Of a DNA stretch of 64,000 nucleotides, positions 25,773-34,499 are shown one piece after another; the first letter of the stretch is position 1, and each line of letters begins with the position of its first letter. The DNA comes from Paenibacillus anaericanus (GTDB lineage Bacteria; Bacillota; Bacilli; Paenibacillales; Paenibacillaceae). Where the stretch lies: contig NZ_RZNY01000004.1 of assembly GCF_003994475.1 (NCBI RefSeq), positions 124,001 through 188,000 on the forward strand. The letters are read 5' to 3'. Both the position numbers and the translations under genes were made by a program. Below the pieces are notes generated by a model. That model ran no database searches. It saw only the letters and a list, made by a program, of their open reading frames with translations, and had not been told where the DNA came from.

Positions 25773-26874
25773 GGATCTTTTCCGCCTCGGGAAATGCCAG
25801 ATTATACAACTCAATCCCTAATGCCTGTTCCACCTCTGGGTAGACCGAAGGATCCTTCACGCTAGAGCTTAGTGGAATAAGTGATCTATCGATGACGAAT
25901 ACGCCTATCTCCTGTCCTTCATAGATGTGCCCGACACTTACGGGCAAGCCCGTCTCTAGAGAAAAGGTTGTGATCACATCGGGGAAAGTGCTTAGCCTTA
26001 CACTGTTCTGGTCCTCAACCGCCATATATTCATTCATCACATGAAGTATCAGTGAATTACCACCTGAAACTTCTACTTCAATCGTACCGATATCAAAGGC
26101 ACCTGAATATTCCACGTTCTTGCTCACGACCTTGCCCCTCCCGATGATGGTGCCACCAGTTTTCTGGCAGATGGTCTCTAGAACATGGTCCGCTCCAAGA
26201 GGTTCTGCCTCTAGAATAGCGCGACCAAGCTCAATTGCCAGCGTTATACCGCCGATAGCTGCATGCTCTTTAATATATTTAGCTGGGAGTGGATGCCTCG
26301 CCGCTGCGATAAACCCACCGGCCATATCCGATGCCGTCCGCAGAATATTCGAGGTCCTAGCAGGAGTGCCCTTCGTAACGAGTTCAATATAGCTGCCATT
26401 CTCTGGTTTCCCACCGGCAACCGCTTGAATTGTCTCAAAATCGATACTTGAAGCTATTCCAAGTGACCCCATTTTCCCTGTCGGATGCGCACGGATGTCT
26501 CCCGTTGCATCAACTACGACCAATCCAAGTGCTGCGGCGGGTAGCCACCCATTAATCGTGCTAGACATCCCGTTCTGGGGTGTCATGACACCAACGACTT
26601 TCCCCTCATAGTGATCAATGATTAATTGAACTGCTTTAATATAATCCTTCCCAAGCATTTGCCACTGTGTCCCGGCGGGAGCACCAATTGCCGTACAGGT
26701 TATAATAATGGCGTCATCCGGCAATTCATCCACGGAGACGAGTTTCGGCTTGCCAAGTGTTATAGCTGCTCCACCAATTTCTAATCCATGCTCTACCCAG
26801 CCCCCGCCACCTGAAGCGAATACAGACCCCCCCTTAACAGCTGCTAGTACATCCTCTTTCGTTAATTCACGCAT
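25765..26874 (-). CDS. DUF917 family protein (S-methyl-thiohydantoin desulfurase-like)
   Basis: About 369 residues starting MRELTKEDVLAAVKGGSVFA; the ATG at 26874 lies behind GGAGGTAAC and overlaps the urocanase-like stop by 8 bp. Glycine-rich blocks FASGGGGWVEHGLEIGG near the N-terminus and TGDIRAHPTGKMGSLG in the middle mark DUF917, a relative of hydantoinase/acetone-carboxylase subunits. From memory, the family's Pfam entry was renamed S-methyl-thiohydantoin desulfurase after work on S-methyl-ergothioneine breakdown. It would act on the ring product of the urocanase homologue (inference). Confidence 0.75.
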   Translation of the reverse strand: MRELTKEDVLAAVKGGSVFASGGGGWVEHGLEIGGAAITLGKPKLVSVDELPDDAIIITCTAIGAPAGTQWQMLGKDYIKAVQLIIDHYEGKVVGVMTPQNGMSSTINGWLPAAALGLVVVDATGDIRAHPTGKMGSLGIASSIDFETIQAVAGGKPENGSYIELVTKGTPARTSNILRTASDMAGGFIAAARHPLPAKYIKEHAAIGGITLAIELGRAILEAEPLGADHVLETICQKTGGTIIGRGKVVSKNVEYSGAFDIGTIEVEVSGGNSLILHVMNEYMAVEDQNSVRLSTFPDVITTFSLETGLPVSVGHIYEGQEIGVFVIDRSLIPLSSSVKDPSVYPEVEQALGIELYNLAFPEAEKIHV

Positions 26875-28531
26875 ATAAGTTACCTCCGTAACGCTCCGTC
26901 GATATACGCCGGATTCCTGTTCTAGCAACTTCATCTAATGATTCCTCATACCCCGCATCAGCATAACGAAGCACGCCAAGTCCGGTGTCATTATGAAGAG
27001 CGATACGAATCCGCTCATCTGAGTTCTCCGTTCCATCCGCCACAATCGTGATTCCAGCACTTGTCATGTAACCGGCATATCCCCCGCCACCAGAGTGTAT
27101 CGCTACTAGATCCGCCATCGATGAGCAACTCATCATGGCATTCAAGAGCGGCCAATCGGCAATCGCATCGCTTCCATCCTTCATTCGCTCCGTCATAATG
27201 TTCGGATGAGCCATGGCACCTGCATCCAGATGATCACGAGAGAATGCAATCGGACCTGATAACTTCCCCTCTCTAACCATTAGGTTAACGGCCAATGCCA
27301 ATTTCGTCCGATCTCCGTGGCCGAACCAACCGATTCTAGCAGGTAGTCCTTCTATGGGTACATATTGATTAGCGAGTCTAATCCAGTTCGTGACGACATC
27401 ATTATCACGGAACTCTTGCAGAATATAGTCATCAATGATTCGGATATCCTCGGGATTACCACTAAGAGCAATCCACCGAAATGGTCCAATGGCACGTGCG
27501 AAGAGTGGTCTAAGGAATGCTTCTGTGAAAATATCAATCTCAAAGGCATTTTCCACTCCATATTTAACAGCCTGCGTACGTAGGTTATTCCCATTATCAA
27601 AGACGACTGCACCCCGTTCCTTGAAAGCAAGCAAAGCACGAACCTCTTCAGCAATCGAAGCCCCGGCATCATCTTGTAATTTGGCTGGAGCTTTTTGACG
27701 AACCTCGACCACTTGGTCAAGCGTATACCCCTTAGGAACATATCCATAGAGCAAATCATGGGCAGAAGTCTGATCCGTCACAATATCAGGAATGATCCCT
27801 TTGCTTACTAGCTCTGGATAAACCTCAGCGGCATTACCTAGTAAACCAATTGATAGACTTCGACCATCGTGTATGGCTTCCGTAACCCACTCCAAGCCTT
27901 CGTCAAGGTCTTTCGTCTTTTGCTTCAAATAACCATTCGTAATCCGCTTGTCGATTCGTTCTTCCGATACTTCAACACATAGAATAACTGCATTCGCCAT
28001 CGTTCCTGCTAACGGTTGTGCGCCGCCCATACCACCAAGACCCGCCGTCAGAATGAAACGCCCTCGCAAATCTCCACCGAAATGAATCCGAGCTATACTT
28101 TGAAAAATCTCATAAGTGCCTTGAATCACACCCTGCGACCCAATATATTGCCACGCTGCAGCCGTTAAGCCACCCCATATAATTAAGCCCTTCTCCTGTA
28201 AATCATAGAAATTCTCACTAGTTGCCCATTTCCCTACTAAATTACAGTTAGCCATCACAACTAAGGGGGCTTGTTTATGTGTCCGGAATATACCGATTGG
28301 TTTGCCCGATTGAATAACGAGTGTTTCATCTTCCTCCAACTGCTTAAGCGTATCTACAATCGCATGATAGGAAGGCCAATTTCTAGCTGCCTTACCTAGA
28401 GAGGCATAGACAATGAGTTCCTTCTGATTCTCCCCATTCTCCAAGACGTTCTCTAACATGCGCAGGAGTGCTTCTTGTCTCCAACCTTTACAACGAAGCG
28501 TGAGCCCTCTTGCTGCTGTAATTCTTTCCAC
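26867..28531 (-). CDS. Urocanase-family hydratase (thiourocanate hydratase-like candidate)
   Basis: About 554 residues of the urocanase family, which adds water to urocanate using tightly bound NAD. The NAD site FILTAGLGGMGGAQ and DQTSAHDLLYGY are present. The C-terminal block keeps RDHLDAGAM and DGSDAIADWPLLNAMM. Classical HutU has HHGGGVGMG; here the stretch reads HSGGGGYAGY, a change in the substrate pocket. With an MIO-less lyase next door I infer a modified substrate such as thiourocanate. The GTG at 28531 is 8 nt from GAGG; upstream GTG/ATG codons lie inside that site. Confidence 0.78.
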   Translation of the reverse strand: MERITAARGLTLRCKGWRQEALLRMLENVLENGENQKELIVYASLGKAARNWPSYHAIVDTLKQLEEDETLVIQSGKPIGIFRTHKQAPLVVMANCNLVGKWATSENFYDLQEKGLIIWGGLTAAAWQYIGSQGVIQGTYEIFQSIARIHFGGDLRGRFILTAGLGGMGGAQPLAGTMANAVILCVEVSEERIDKRITNGYLKQKTKDLDEGLEWVTEAIHDGRSLSIGLLGNAAEVYPELVSKGIIPDIVTDQTSAHDLLYGYVPKGYTLDQVVEVRQKAPAKLQDDAGASIAEEVRALLAFKERGAVVFDNGNNLRTQAVKYGVENAFEIDIFTEAFLRPLFARAIGPFRWIALSGNPEDIRIIDDYILQEFRDNDVVTNWIRLANQYVPIEGLPARIGWFGHGDRTKLALAVNLMVREGKLSGPIAFSRDHLDAGAMAHPNIMTERMKDGSDAIADWPLLNAMMSCSSMADLVAIHSGGGGYAGYMTSAGITIVADGTENSDERIRIALHNDTGLGVLRYADAGYEESLDEVARTGIRRISTERYGGNLYA

Positions 28532-28546
28532 ATTCATCACCTCAGT

Positions 28547-29905
28547 TTAGCTTGTTTGAACAGTGCTATAACGATTAACGGGACGTGTTAGTCCTAGATG
28601 CTCACGAAGCGTGGTTCCTGTGTAGTCCTGCTTAAATAGTCCTCTTCGCTGCAATTCTGGGACAACCAGATCCACGAAGTCATCTAACCCACCTGGAAGG
28701 TGTGGGAACATAATATTGAAGCCATCTGCCGCGCCACTAACGAACCAGTCTTCCATTTGATCAGCAATTTGCGATGGTGTTCCCGCCACCCCACGTGAAT
28801 TAATGCGTTTATACAATTGACGTATCGTCAAATTTTCACGTTCAAGTAATTGAATAATCCGGGCAAGATTGCTTTTACTTTGATTGAATCCTTCTAGCTG
28901 TGGAACAAAAGGAAGGGGTTCATCCAGCGGATATCCCGAGATGTCTTGACCAAGGTAATGAGAGAGCAGATCAAGTCCAAGCTTCTCAGGGGTCAAGTCT
29001 TCAACAATCGCCAACCGTTCGGCGGCTTCCTCTTCTGTCCTACCGATAATCGGCATAAACCCTGGCAATATCTTAAGCTCATCACGAGACCTGCCGTATT
29101 TAGCCAATCTCCCTTTAATATCCTCATATAACTGAACCCCGTCCTCCACGGTTCCAAATGGACCAAAGGCAGAACCTGGTGCAAATACTACCTCTGCTGA
29201 TGCAGCTGCTAGCTCTTTCCCAGCCTCAGAAGCGCCTGCTTGAATAAGCACTGGATACCCTTGCGGTGGACGTGATACATTCAGCGGGCCACGAACAGAG
29301 AACTCACTCGTTTTGTAGTCAAGGTTGTGTAGTTTGTCTTTATCGGCAAAGTTACCTGACTCCTTATCAAAAAGAAGTGCATCATCTTCCCAACTATCCC
29401 ATAACCCCTGAGTAACATCGACGAACTCACCCGCTCGTCCGTAACGGTTCTCATGCTCCAAATGCTTATCCTTACCGAAATTACGTGCTTCTTCATCCGT
29501 CTGTGAGGTAACGATGTTCCATCCCGCCCGGCCCCCACTCAAATGATCGAGTGTCGCTAGTTTACGCGCGATATGGTACGGTTCGTTATAGGTAGTCGAC
29601 ACCGTTGCCGCGAGTCCAATTTTCTCTGTAACGACAGAAAGCGTCGAGAGTAAAGTAAAAGGCTCAGGACGGATACTGTTAGATTGGACAATACCGGACT
29701 CAAAGCGATCCCACACATATAGTTCATCCGCATAGAAGAACATATCGAACTTGCCTCGTTCCGCTGTTTGTACGATATGTTTATAGTAATTAAAATCAAG
29801 CAACCCAGCAGCATCCGATTCCGGATGCCGCCAGCTTGAAATATGTTCGCCTGCGGGGAAATACATCATTGCTCCAAGTGTCATTTGTCTATTATTGTTT
29901 CCCAT
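28547..29905 (-). CDS. LLM-class flavin monooxygenase (NtaA/SnaA/DszA family)
   Basis: 452 residues of the luciferase-like TIM barrel. Family blocks are MMYFPAGEHISSWRHPES at the N-terminus, LDHLSGGRAGWNIVTS near residue 123, and QAGASEAGKELAA. These two-component enzymes use FMNH2 from a separate reductase to oxidise sulfur or nitrogen compounds (DszA, DmoA, NtaA). In this operon it may oxidise a sulfur-containing intermediate or released thiol (inference). No flavin reductase is in the operon. Gap to the next gene is 15 bp. Confidence 0.85.
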   Translation of the reverse strand: MGNNNRQMTLGAMMYFPAGEHISSWRHPESDAAGLLDFNYYKHIVQTAERGKFDMFFYADELYVWDRFESGIVQSNSIRPEPFTLLSTLSVVTEKIGLAATVSTTYNEPYHIARKLATLDHLSGGRAGWNIVTSQTDEEARNFGKDKHLEHENRYGRAGEFVDVTQGLWDSWEDDALLFDKESGNFADKDKLHNLDYKTSEFSVRGPLNVSRPPQGYPVLIQAGASEAGKELAAASAEVVFAPGSAFGPFGTVEDGVQLYEDIKGRLAKYGRSRDELKILPGFMPIIGRTEEEAAERLAIVEDLTPEKLGLDLLSHYLGQDISGYPLDEPLPFVPQLEGFNQSKSNLARIIQLLERENLTIRQLYKRINSRGVAGTPSQIADQMEDWFVSGAADGFNIMFPHLPGGLDDFVDLVVPELQRRGLFKQDYTGTTLREHLGLTRPVNRYSTVQTS

Positions 29906-29927
29906 TATGTTTCTCCCCTTCGTCTTA

Positions 29928-30863
29928 TTACTTAATAAGGCCTTCGTTCTTCAACCATTCTCTAGCTACATCTATCGCCGGTCTTTGCTTCTGTTCTACT
30001 TCACCATTCAGTTTTTGCATTTCAACGTCATCAATTTTACCAGCCAACTTGTTAATAATATCTTTCAACTCAGGATGCTTCTTAAGTGTTTCTTCACGGA
30101 TAACAGGAATCGCAAAGTATGGAACAAACACATGTTTGTCATCTTCTAAAACGATAAAATTGCTAATTGGAATTTTGCTATCCGTTGTATAAACATCGGT
30201 CACATCGATCAAACCTTGTTCAATAGCTTTGTAGCCAAGTGCATTATTCTGAATCGTTTTGATTTCTTTAAATTTAGGATCATAGACCTTCTGCACAAGC
30301 GGCCATGTATCTTCACGTTTCAGAAACTCTTGGCTTGTGCCAAATATAAGTTCCCCAGCGTTCGCAGCTAGTTCGGATGTTGTCTTGATGTTCAATTTCT
30401 CCGCAATCTCTTTGCGTAAGACGAGTGCATACGTATCGTTAAATCCGATTTGCTCAAGAACTTCGACTTGATTCTTTTCTTTCAATTTCTCTTTTACAAT
30501 TTCGTATGCTTTCTGAGGATCATACTCCGGCTTCTCTTTAAGAATATTGAGTAGAGCGGTTCCCGTGTATTCCACATAGGTATCAACATCGCCCGCTTTA
30601 ATCGCTTCCCATAGCAGATTGTTATCCAGTGTAGTAATTTTAGTTGAGAGCTTCGTGTCATTCTCAATTAATAAGGCTATAGCATTTGCCAAAATATCTG
30701 ATTCAGCAAAACCTTTAGTCGCTACAGTAATGGTATCGCTAGATGATGCTGATTTGCCGCAACCCGTCATAGCCAACACCAATACTAGAGATAGTCCTGC
30801 GATGATAGAACTGCGTAACCAAGCGCCAGGGCGAATCGTTGTGATCTTTTTAAATAAATTCAT
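29928..30863 (-). CDS. Opu-type ABC importer, substrate-binding lipoprotein
   Basis: 311 residues with a signal peptide and a lipobox cysteine (LAMTGC). The mature part is OpuAC/OsmF-like: DTITVATKGFAESDILANAI, YVEYTGTALLNIL, GFNDTYAL and GLIDVTDVYTTD. This fold binds quaternary amines such as glycine betaine and carnitine through aromatic cages. The EgtU family, which binds ergothioneine, belongs to the same fold. It is the third gene of the operon, 28 bp after the permease. Confidence 0.88.
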   Translation of the reverse strand: MNLFKKITTIRPGAWLRSSIIAGLSLVLVLAMTGCGKSASSSDTITVATKGFAESDILANAIALLIENDTKLSTKITTLDNNLLWEAIKAGDVDTYVEYTGTALLNILKEKPEYDPQKAYEIVKEKLKEKNQVEVLEQIGFNDTYALVLRKEIAEKLNIKTTSELAANAGELIFGTSQEFLKREDTWPLVQKVYDPKFKEIKTIQNNALGYKAIEQGLIDVTDVYTTDSKIPISNFIVLEDDKHVFVPYFAIPVIREETLKKHPELKDIINKLAGKIDDVEMQKLNGEVEQKQRPAIDVAREWLKNEGLIK

Positions 30864-30891
30864 GAATAATTTCCCCTCTCCTCATTTACCT

Positions 30892-31542
30892 TTAGTTTTT
30901 TGTATGTTGACGCAAGCCTTTCGGCGTTAATACCCGATTGAGTCCTAGCAGAAGAACATTAACAATAATGACTAATAAAGAGACGGGTACAGCACCTTCC
31001 AGAATCGTTGTCGTATTAATCATCGAGATCCCGCGAGTAATGATGTCACCAAGTCCGCCGGCAGCAATATAAGTAGCAATAGTGGCTAAACTAATGGTTT
31101 GTACCGCGACCAGCCTAACACCCGCCATGATAATACTGCGAGCGATCGGGAGCTGTACCATCCATAAAATCTGCCAACGGGTCATCCCCATCCCGGTTCC
31201 CGCTTCAATGAGCGCTGGATTCACACCACTAATTCCTACGTAAGTATTTTGAAGAATGGGCAGTAACGCATACAGGGTAAGTGCGATAATTGCAGGCTTT
31301 GTACCAATACCAAGGATCGGAATCATGAATCCGAATAAAGCAAGACTAGGAATCGTCTGAATAACTGATACGGTTGTAATGACTGTATTCGCAAGTCGTT
31401 TATAGGCAGTAAGTACAATGCCAACGGGTATGGCGATCACACAGGCGATTAGCACGGAAATGAGCGATAAATTGATGTGTTCACCCGTCTTTTCAAGTAT
31501 CAGCGGCCAATCCGCTTGAATGGTATTCCAAAATTGATCCAT
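30892..31542 (-). CDS. Opu-type ABC importer permease
   Basis: 216 residues with five or six membrane helices and the binding-protein-dependent transport signature (EAGTGMGMTRWQILWMVQLP). It matches OpuCB/OpuCD and OsmW/Y subunits. Only one permease gene is present, so it likely forms a homodimer. Unlike EgtU-type proteins there is no fused binding domain. Gap to the ATPase gene is 27 bp. Confidence 0.88.
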   Translation of the reverse strand: MDQFWNTIQADWPLILEKTGEHINLSLISVLIACVIAIPVGIVLTAYKRLANTVITTVSVIQTIPSLALFGFMIPILGIGTKPAIIALTLYALLPILQNTYVGISGVNPALIEAGTGMGMTRWQILWMVQLPIARSIIMAGVRLVAVQTISLATIATYIAAGGLGDIITRGISMINTTTILEGAVPVSLLVIIVNVLLLGLNRVLTPKGLRQHTKN

Positions 31543-31569
31543 ATGAAGCAGCTCCTATTCGCCCAAGAA

Positions 31570-32337
31570 TTAAATGCTATATTGATTGAAACGCTCTACC
31601 CCGAGAAATTCACGCACAAAATCATTCGCTGGTTTATCAAGGAGTTCTGCTGGTGAACCGGTTTGAATGATCTGTCCATCCTTTAGTAACACGATCTGAT
31701 CGGCTATTTTCAGTGCTTCATCAATATCATGCGTAACGAAAACAATGGTTTTCTTAACCCGTTCGTTTAGATTAATTAACTCCTTCTGGAGTTGAATGCG
31801 GCTGATGGGATCTAAAGCACTAAATGGTTCATCCATCAAAATGATCGAAGGATTCGCAGCAAGCGCACGTGCAACTCCGATTCTTTGCTGCTGACCTCCG
31901 CTTAACTCATGAGGATAACGGGAACGGAATTGCTCTGGACTGAGTCCGATTAATTGCAGCAGTTCCTCTGTACGTGCAAGTAGCGCTTTTTTCTTCTCTC
32001 CCTTAAGTCTCGGAACAATCGATATATTCTGCTCTATCGTCATGTGCGGAAATAACCCGATTTGTTGAATGACATAGCCGATATCTCGTCTTAACTCAAC
32101 AGGATCTAGACCACTTACATTTTTCCCTTCGACTAGCACGGTACCGTCCTCTGGCTCAATTAATCGATTTATCATTTTAAGTAGGGTTGTTTTCCCACAA
32201 CCAGAAGGTCCAATGATCGTTACGATTTTTCCGCTCTGTATGATGAGGTCAAAGTTCTGCAACACATATCCTGAACCATAGTTCTTTGAAACCTGTTTGA
32301 ATTCCACTGCTGCTGCATGATCACTCATCACAATCAC
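31570..32337 (-). CDS. Opu-type ABC importer ATPase, no CBS domains
   Basis: 255 residues. Walker A is GPSGCGKT, the signature LSGGQQQRIGVA, Walker B IILMDEP, with the switch histidine in VTHD. It is most like OpuCA/OpuBA but ends at the nucleotide-binding domain, lacking the C-terminal CBS pair that senses ionic strength in osmoprotectant importers. This argues for nutrient uptake. It is the first gene of the operon, behind a leader hairpin. GTG at 32337, GTG at 32331 and ATG at 32328 are all possible starts downstream of AGGAG. Confidence 0.88.
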   Translation of the reverse strand: MIVMSDHAAAVEFKQVSKNYGSGYVLQNFDLIIQSGKIVTIIGPSGCGKTTLLKMINRLIEPEDGTVLVEGKNVSGLDPVELRRDIGYVIQQIGLFPHMTIEQNISIVPRLKGEKKKALLARTEELLQLIGLSPEQFRSRYPHELSGGQQQRIGVARALAANPSIILMDEPFSALDPISRIQLQKELINLNERVKKTIVFVTHDIDEALKIADQIVLLKDGQIIQTGSPAELLDKPANDFVREFLGVERFNQYSI

Positions 32338-32393
32338 TCTTCTCCTGAATAATTTAACTGACTATGCACATGTTTTTAGTATGAATTTATGAC

Positions 32394-32434
32394 AAAAAAA
32401 GGCCTCATTTCCCTCGTTCAAGGAAAATGAGACC
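32394..32434 (-). promoter_or_regulatory. Leader terminator/attenuator of the importer-lyase operon
   Basis: On the minus strand GGTCTCATTTTCCTT pairs with AGGGAAATGAGGCC and is followed by seven T (32394-32400). It lies between the operon promoter (32495-32523) and the first gene, so transcription must pass it. An upstream GACC (32446-32449) could pair with GGTC of the first arm and block the hairpin, a possible anti-terminator. If the promoter is not used it would simply end the IclR gene. Confidence 0.6.
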
Positions 32435-32479
32435 TCCATTTGTTTGGTCAGCCTCGTTTATTATTAACATTCGATAATT

Positions 32480-32500
32480 TAATATTGTAATGTAATATTA
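32480..32500. promoter_or_regulatory. Operator-like inverted repeat over the -10 box
   Basis: TAATATT and AATATTA arms (32480-32486, 32494-32500) overlap the -10 box of the operon promoter. This is a candidate site for the adjacent IclR regulator. Confidence 0.45.
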
Positions 32501-32523
32501 TAGTGTGGGTTTTCTTTTGTCAA
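32495..32523 (-). promoter_or_regulatory. Promoter of the importer-lyase operon
   Basis: Minus strand TTGACA (32518-32523), 17-bp spacer, TAATAT (32495-32500). It is downstream of the IclR stop (32584) and upstream of the attenuator. Confidence 0.65.
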
Positions 32524-32583
32524 TCATTATTTATGAGTAAACCTATCGGAATTAACTTCATACAATTTCCTCTTAATCCCTAG

Positions 32584-33321
32584 TCATGATCTACCTAGTT
32601 TATGTGACAATTGGTTAGCGGCAGCCACTACATAACCCGATATTTCTTGATCATAATCTGCGTTACATTTGAAATTTGGCCCAGCGATCGATAAACTAGC
32701 AACAACTAATCCATGCGCATCAAGCACAGGTGCAGCAACGGCAAAAATATCTGGATCCACTTCCCCGTGTGTAAAGCTGTAACCTCGATCCCGGATAGCC
32801 TTACATTCTTCAGTTAGAACACGTTGTTCCTCGGAAGTCTCAAGGGTATCTACAACCCGTTGAATGAATCGTTCATTCTCATAAGCAAGGATACACTTCC
32901 CTGATCCCCCTGAATTCAAAGGCAGTACTCTGCCATTCTCAACAGCAAATTGAAGAAGGCCTTGGCTGCGCACATTTTGTATACAGACACAATTCATTCC
33001 TGAACGGACGAACAAAACCGATGTTTCTCGCGTTTGCCTTGTTAATTGCTCCATAATAGGCAACGCTAGCGGTAATAACTCACGATGAGCTTGATGGCTT
33101 AAGCTTCTAGCCAAATCTAATATACGCATGCCTAGGCCAATTTGACTCTTCCCTTTCCGCTCCACAATCCCGTTCTGTTCCAGCGTTTGAATGAACCGAT
33201 AGGTCGTGCTTTCTGGAATAGATACCTTCTCAGCGATTTCACTGACTGACAATGTATCATTGGCTTCAGACAGAGCAAACAATATGTCAAGCGCTCTGCT
33301 CAGCGTTTGTGTTCCATTCAT
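32584..33321 (-). CDS. IclR-family transcriptional regulator
   Basis: About 245 residues. The N-terminal winged helix (SVSEIAEKVSIPESTTYRFI) is followed by the IclR effector domain with GRVLPLNSGGSGKCILA and a conserved SLSIAGP strand. IclR proteins control catabolic operons in response to small aromatic or acid effectors. GGAGGG precedes the ATG at 33321; a TTG 18 bp upstream lies within that site. It is directly upstream of the importer-lyase operon, its likely target. Confidence 0.88.
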   Translation of the reverse strand: MNGTQTLSRALDILFALSEANDTLSVSEIAEKVSIPESTTYRFIQTLEQNGIVERKGKSQIGLGMRILDLARSLSHQAHRELLPLALPIMEQLTRQTRETSVLFVRSGMNCVCIQNVRSQGLLQFAVENGRVLPLNSGGSGKCILAYENERFIQRVVDTLETSEEQRVLTEECKAIRDRGYSFTHGEVDPDIFAVAAPVLDAHGLVVASLSIAGPNFKCNADYDQEISGYVVAAANQLSHKLGRS

Positions 33322-33426
33322 AATGTATGTACCCTCCAATTAAAACTTTAGTATAACCATATATAACATGAAGTGTTCTCTTATAAACACGATATATTCT
33401 AAGTAATTTTGTTCAAATAAAAAAAA

Positions 33427-33445
33427 GACCTCCTGTGTTCAGGTC
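33427..33445 (-). terminator. Intrinsic terminator of DUF427 gene B
   Basis: GACCT/AGGTC arms followed on the minus strand by eight T. It separates the DUF427 gene from the IclR gene. Confidence 0.7.
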
Positions 33446-33474
33446 AGCCATACTTCATTCATATTCTGCTTATA

Positions 33475-34281
33475 CTATGCTGTAACTGTCGGGATCTTAA
33501 TCTCATTCGCATTAAAGAAATCCAGAGCGGAACGATACCAGGAGATTTCCCCTTCTTTTACGCCATCGATGTAGGTTTCAACACGCTCATTATAAAATGA
33601 AAGATATTCTTTAATGTTCGGAATCTCAGGGATAGGATTCAAGTAGCTCCATACGATATTCTCGTGGATTTTTTCATTTACAGTCGCCGACCAATAAGAA
33701 GCCGTTCCTTTATACGGGCAACTTGTTTGAAGTGTAGTTTCGCTTAGAAGATCTTGCCTTACATCTTCCTTCGGCAAGTAGTAACGTACAGGTACACCTG
33801 TTTCAAATACAATGACAGGACGATTGCTCTCTGCGACGGTTACACCATCAATAACAACTAGAATATGGCGCGAACTCCGCAGCGCATCCACACGTTTGTA
33901 AGGATCACGGGCGTGAACAAAGATCTCTTCTTCCTCTTCAAACCAAGCATCCACCTGATCCCAATAGAATGAATAGTATCCTTTGATGGCCTCACTCCCC
34001 GCTATCGGATTCTGATAACTCCAGATTGCGTTCTCAGCCACTCGGTCACCAACCTTGATACTCCAATACGATGCCGTCCCTTTAAGTCCACATTCAGTAG
34101 AGTGATCGGATTCGACAAATAGATCTTTGCGAACATCTGATTCAGGAAAGTAGTACACCGGAAGATGACCTCTCTCATGGAGCGTAATGACGTTCTTACT
34201 GTCGGCAATCGTTTCTCCACCGAATTTCACATGCACTCTTCTTGGATTTAAATCTGCTTGAAGATTCTTCTTGTTAGACAT
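33475..34281 (-). CDS. Tandem DUF427 protein B
   Basis: 268 residues with two DUF427 domains, clearly paralogous to the 23119-23940 product: the first domain has YYFPESDV and GTASYWSIKVGDRVAENAIW, the second YYLPKEDV and CPYKGTASYWS. Shared linker WFEEEEEIFVHARDPY (WFEEEEEIYVHARDPY in the other) shows the two come from one duplicated tandem gene. A ribosome binding site (GGAGGAGG) precedes the ATG. Function unknown; it ends in its own terminator. Confidence 0.85.
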   Translation of the reverse strand: MSNKKNLQADLNPRRVHVKFGGETIADSKNVITLHERGHLPVYYFPESDVRKDLFVESDHSTECGLKGTASYWSIKVGDRVAENAIWSYQNPIAGSEAIKGYYSFYWDQVDAWFEEEEEIFVHARDPYKRVDALRSSRHILVVIDGVTVAESNRPVIVFETGVPVRYYLPKEDVRQDLLSETTLQTSCPYKGTASYWSATVNEKIHENIVWSYLNPIPEIPNIKEYLSFYNERVETYIDGVKEGEISWYRSALDFFNANEIKIPTVTA

Positions 34282-34499
34282 TCAATTCCTCCTCCTTCAA
34301 AATGATATCTCAAATACAAGTAATGAATTATCGCATTCAGATAATAGCACGACAAATTACATTATTCAATATATATTACCAACTTATCCAATAAGAATAA
34401 TAAAATATTATCTGTGCTTACGATCATACACCTTTTTTCAATGTGTTGTATAATTAAATTTCAAAGTAAAAACTACTCTAGAAGGGGCGAGAAATACAG

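Noticed and set aside
24243..28531. Ordinary histidine utilisation (hut) operon
   Set aside because: No hutI, hutG or hutP is present, the lyase lacks the MIO triad and the importer is of quaternary-amine type.
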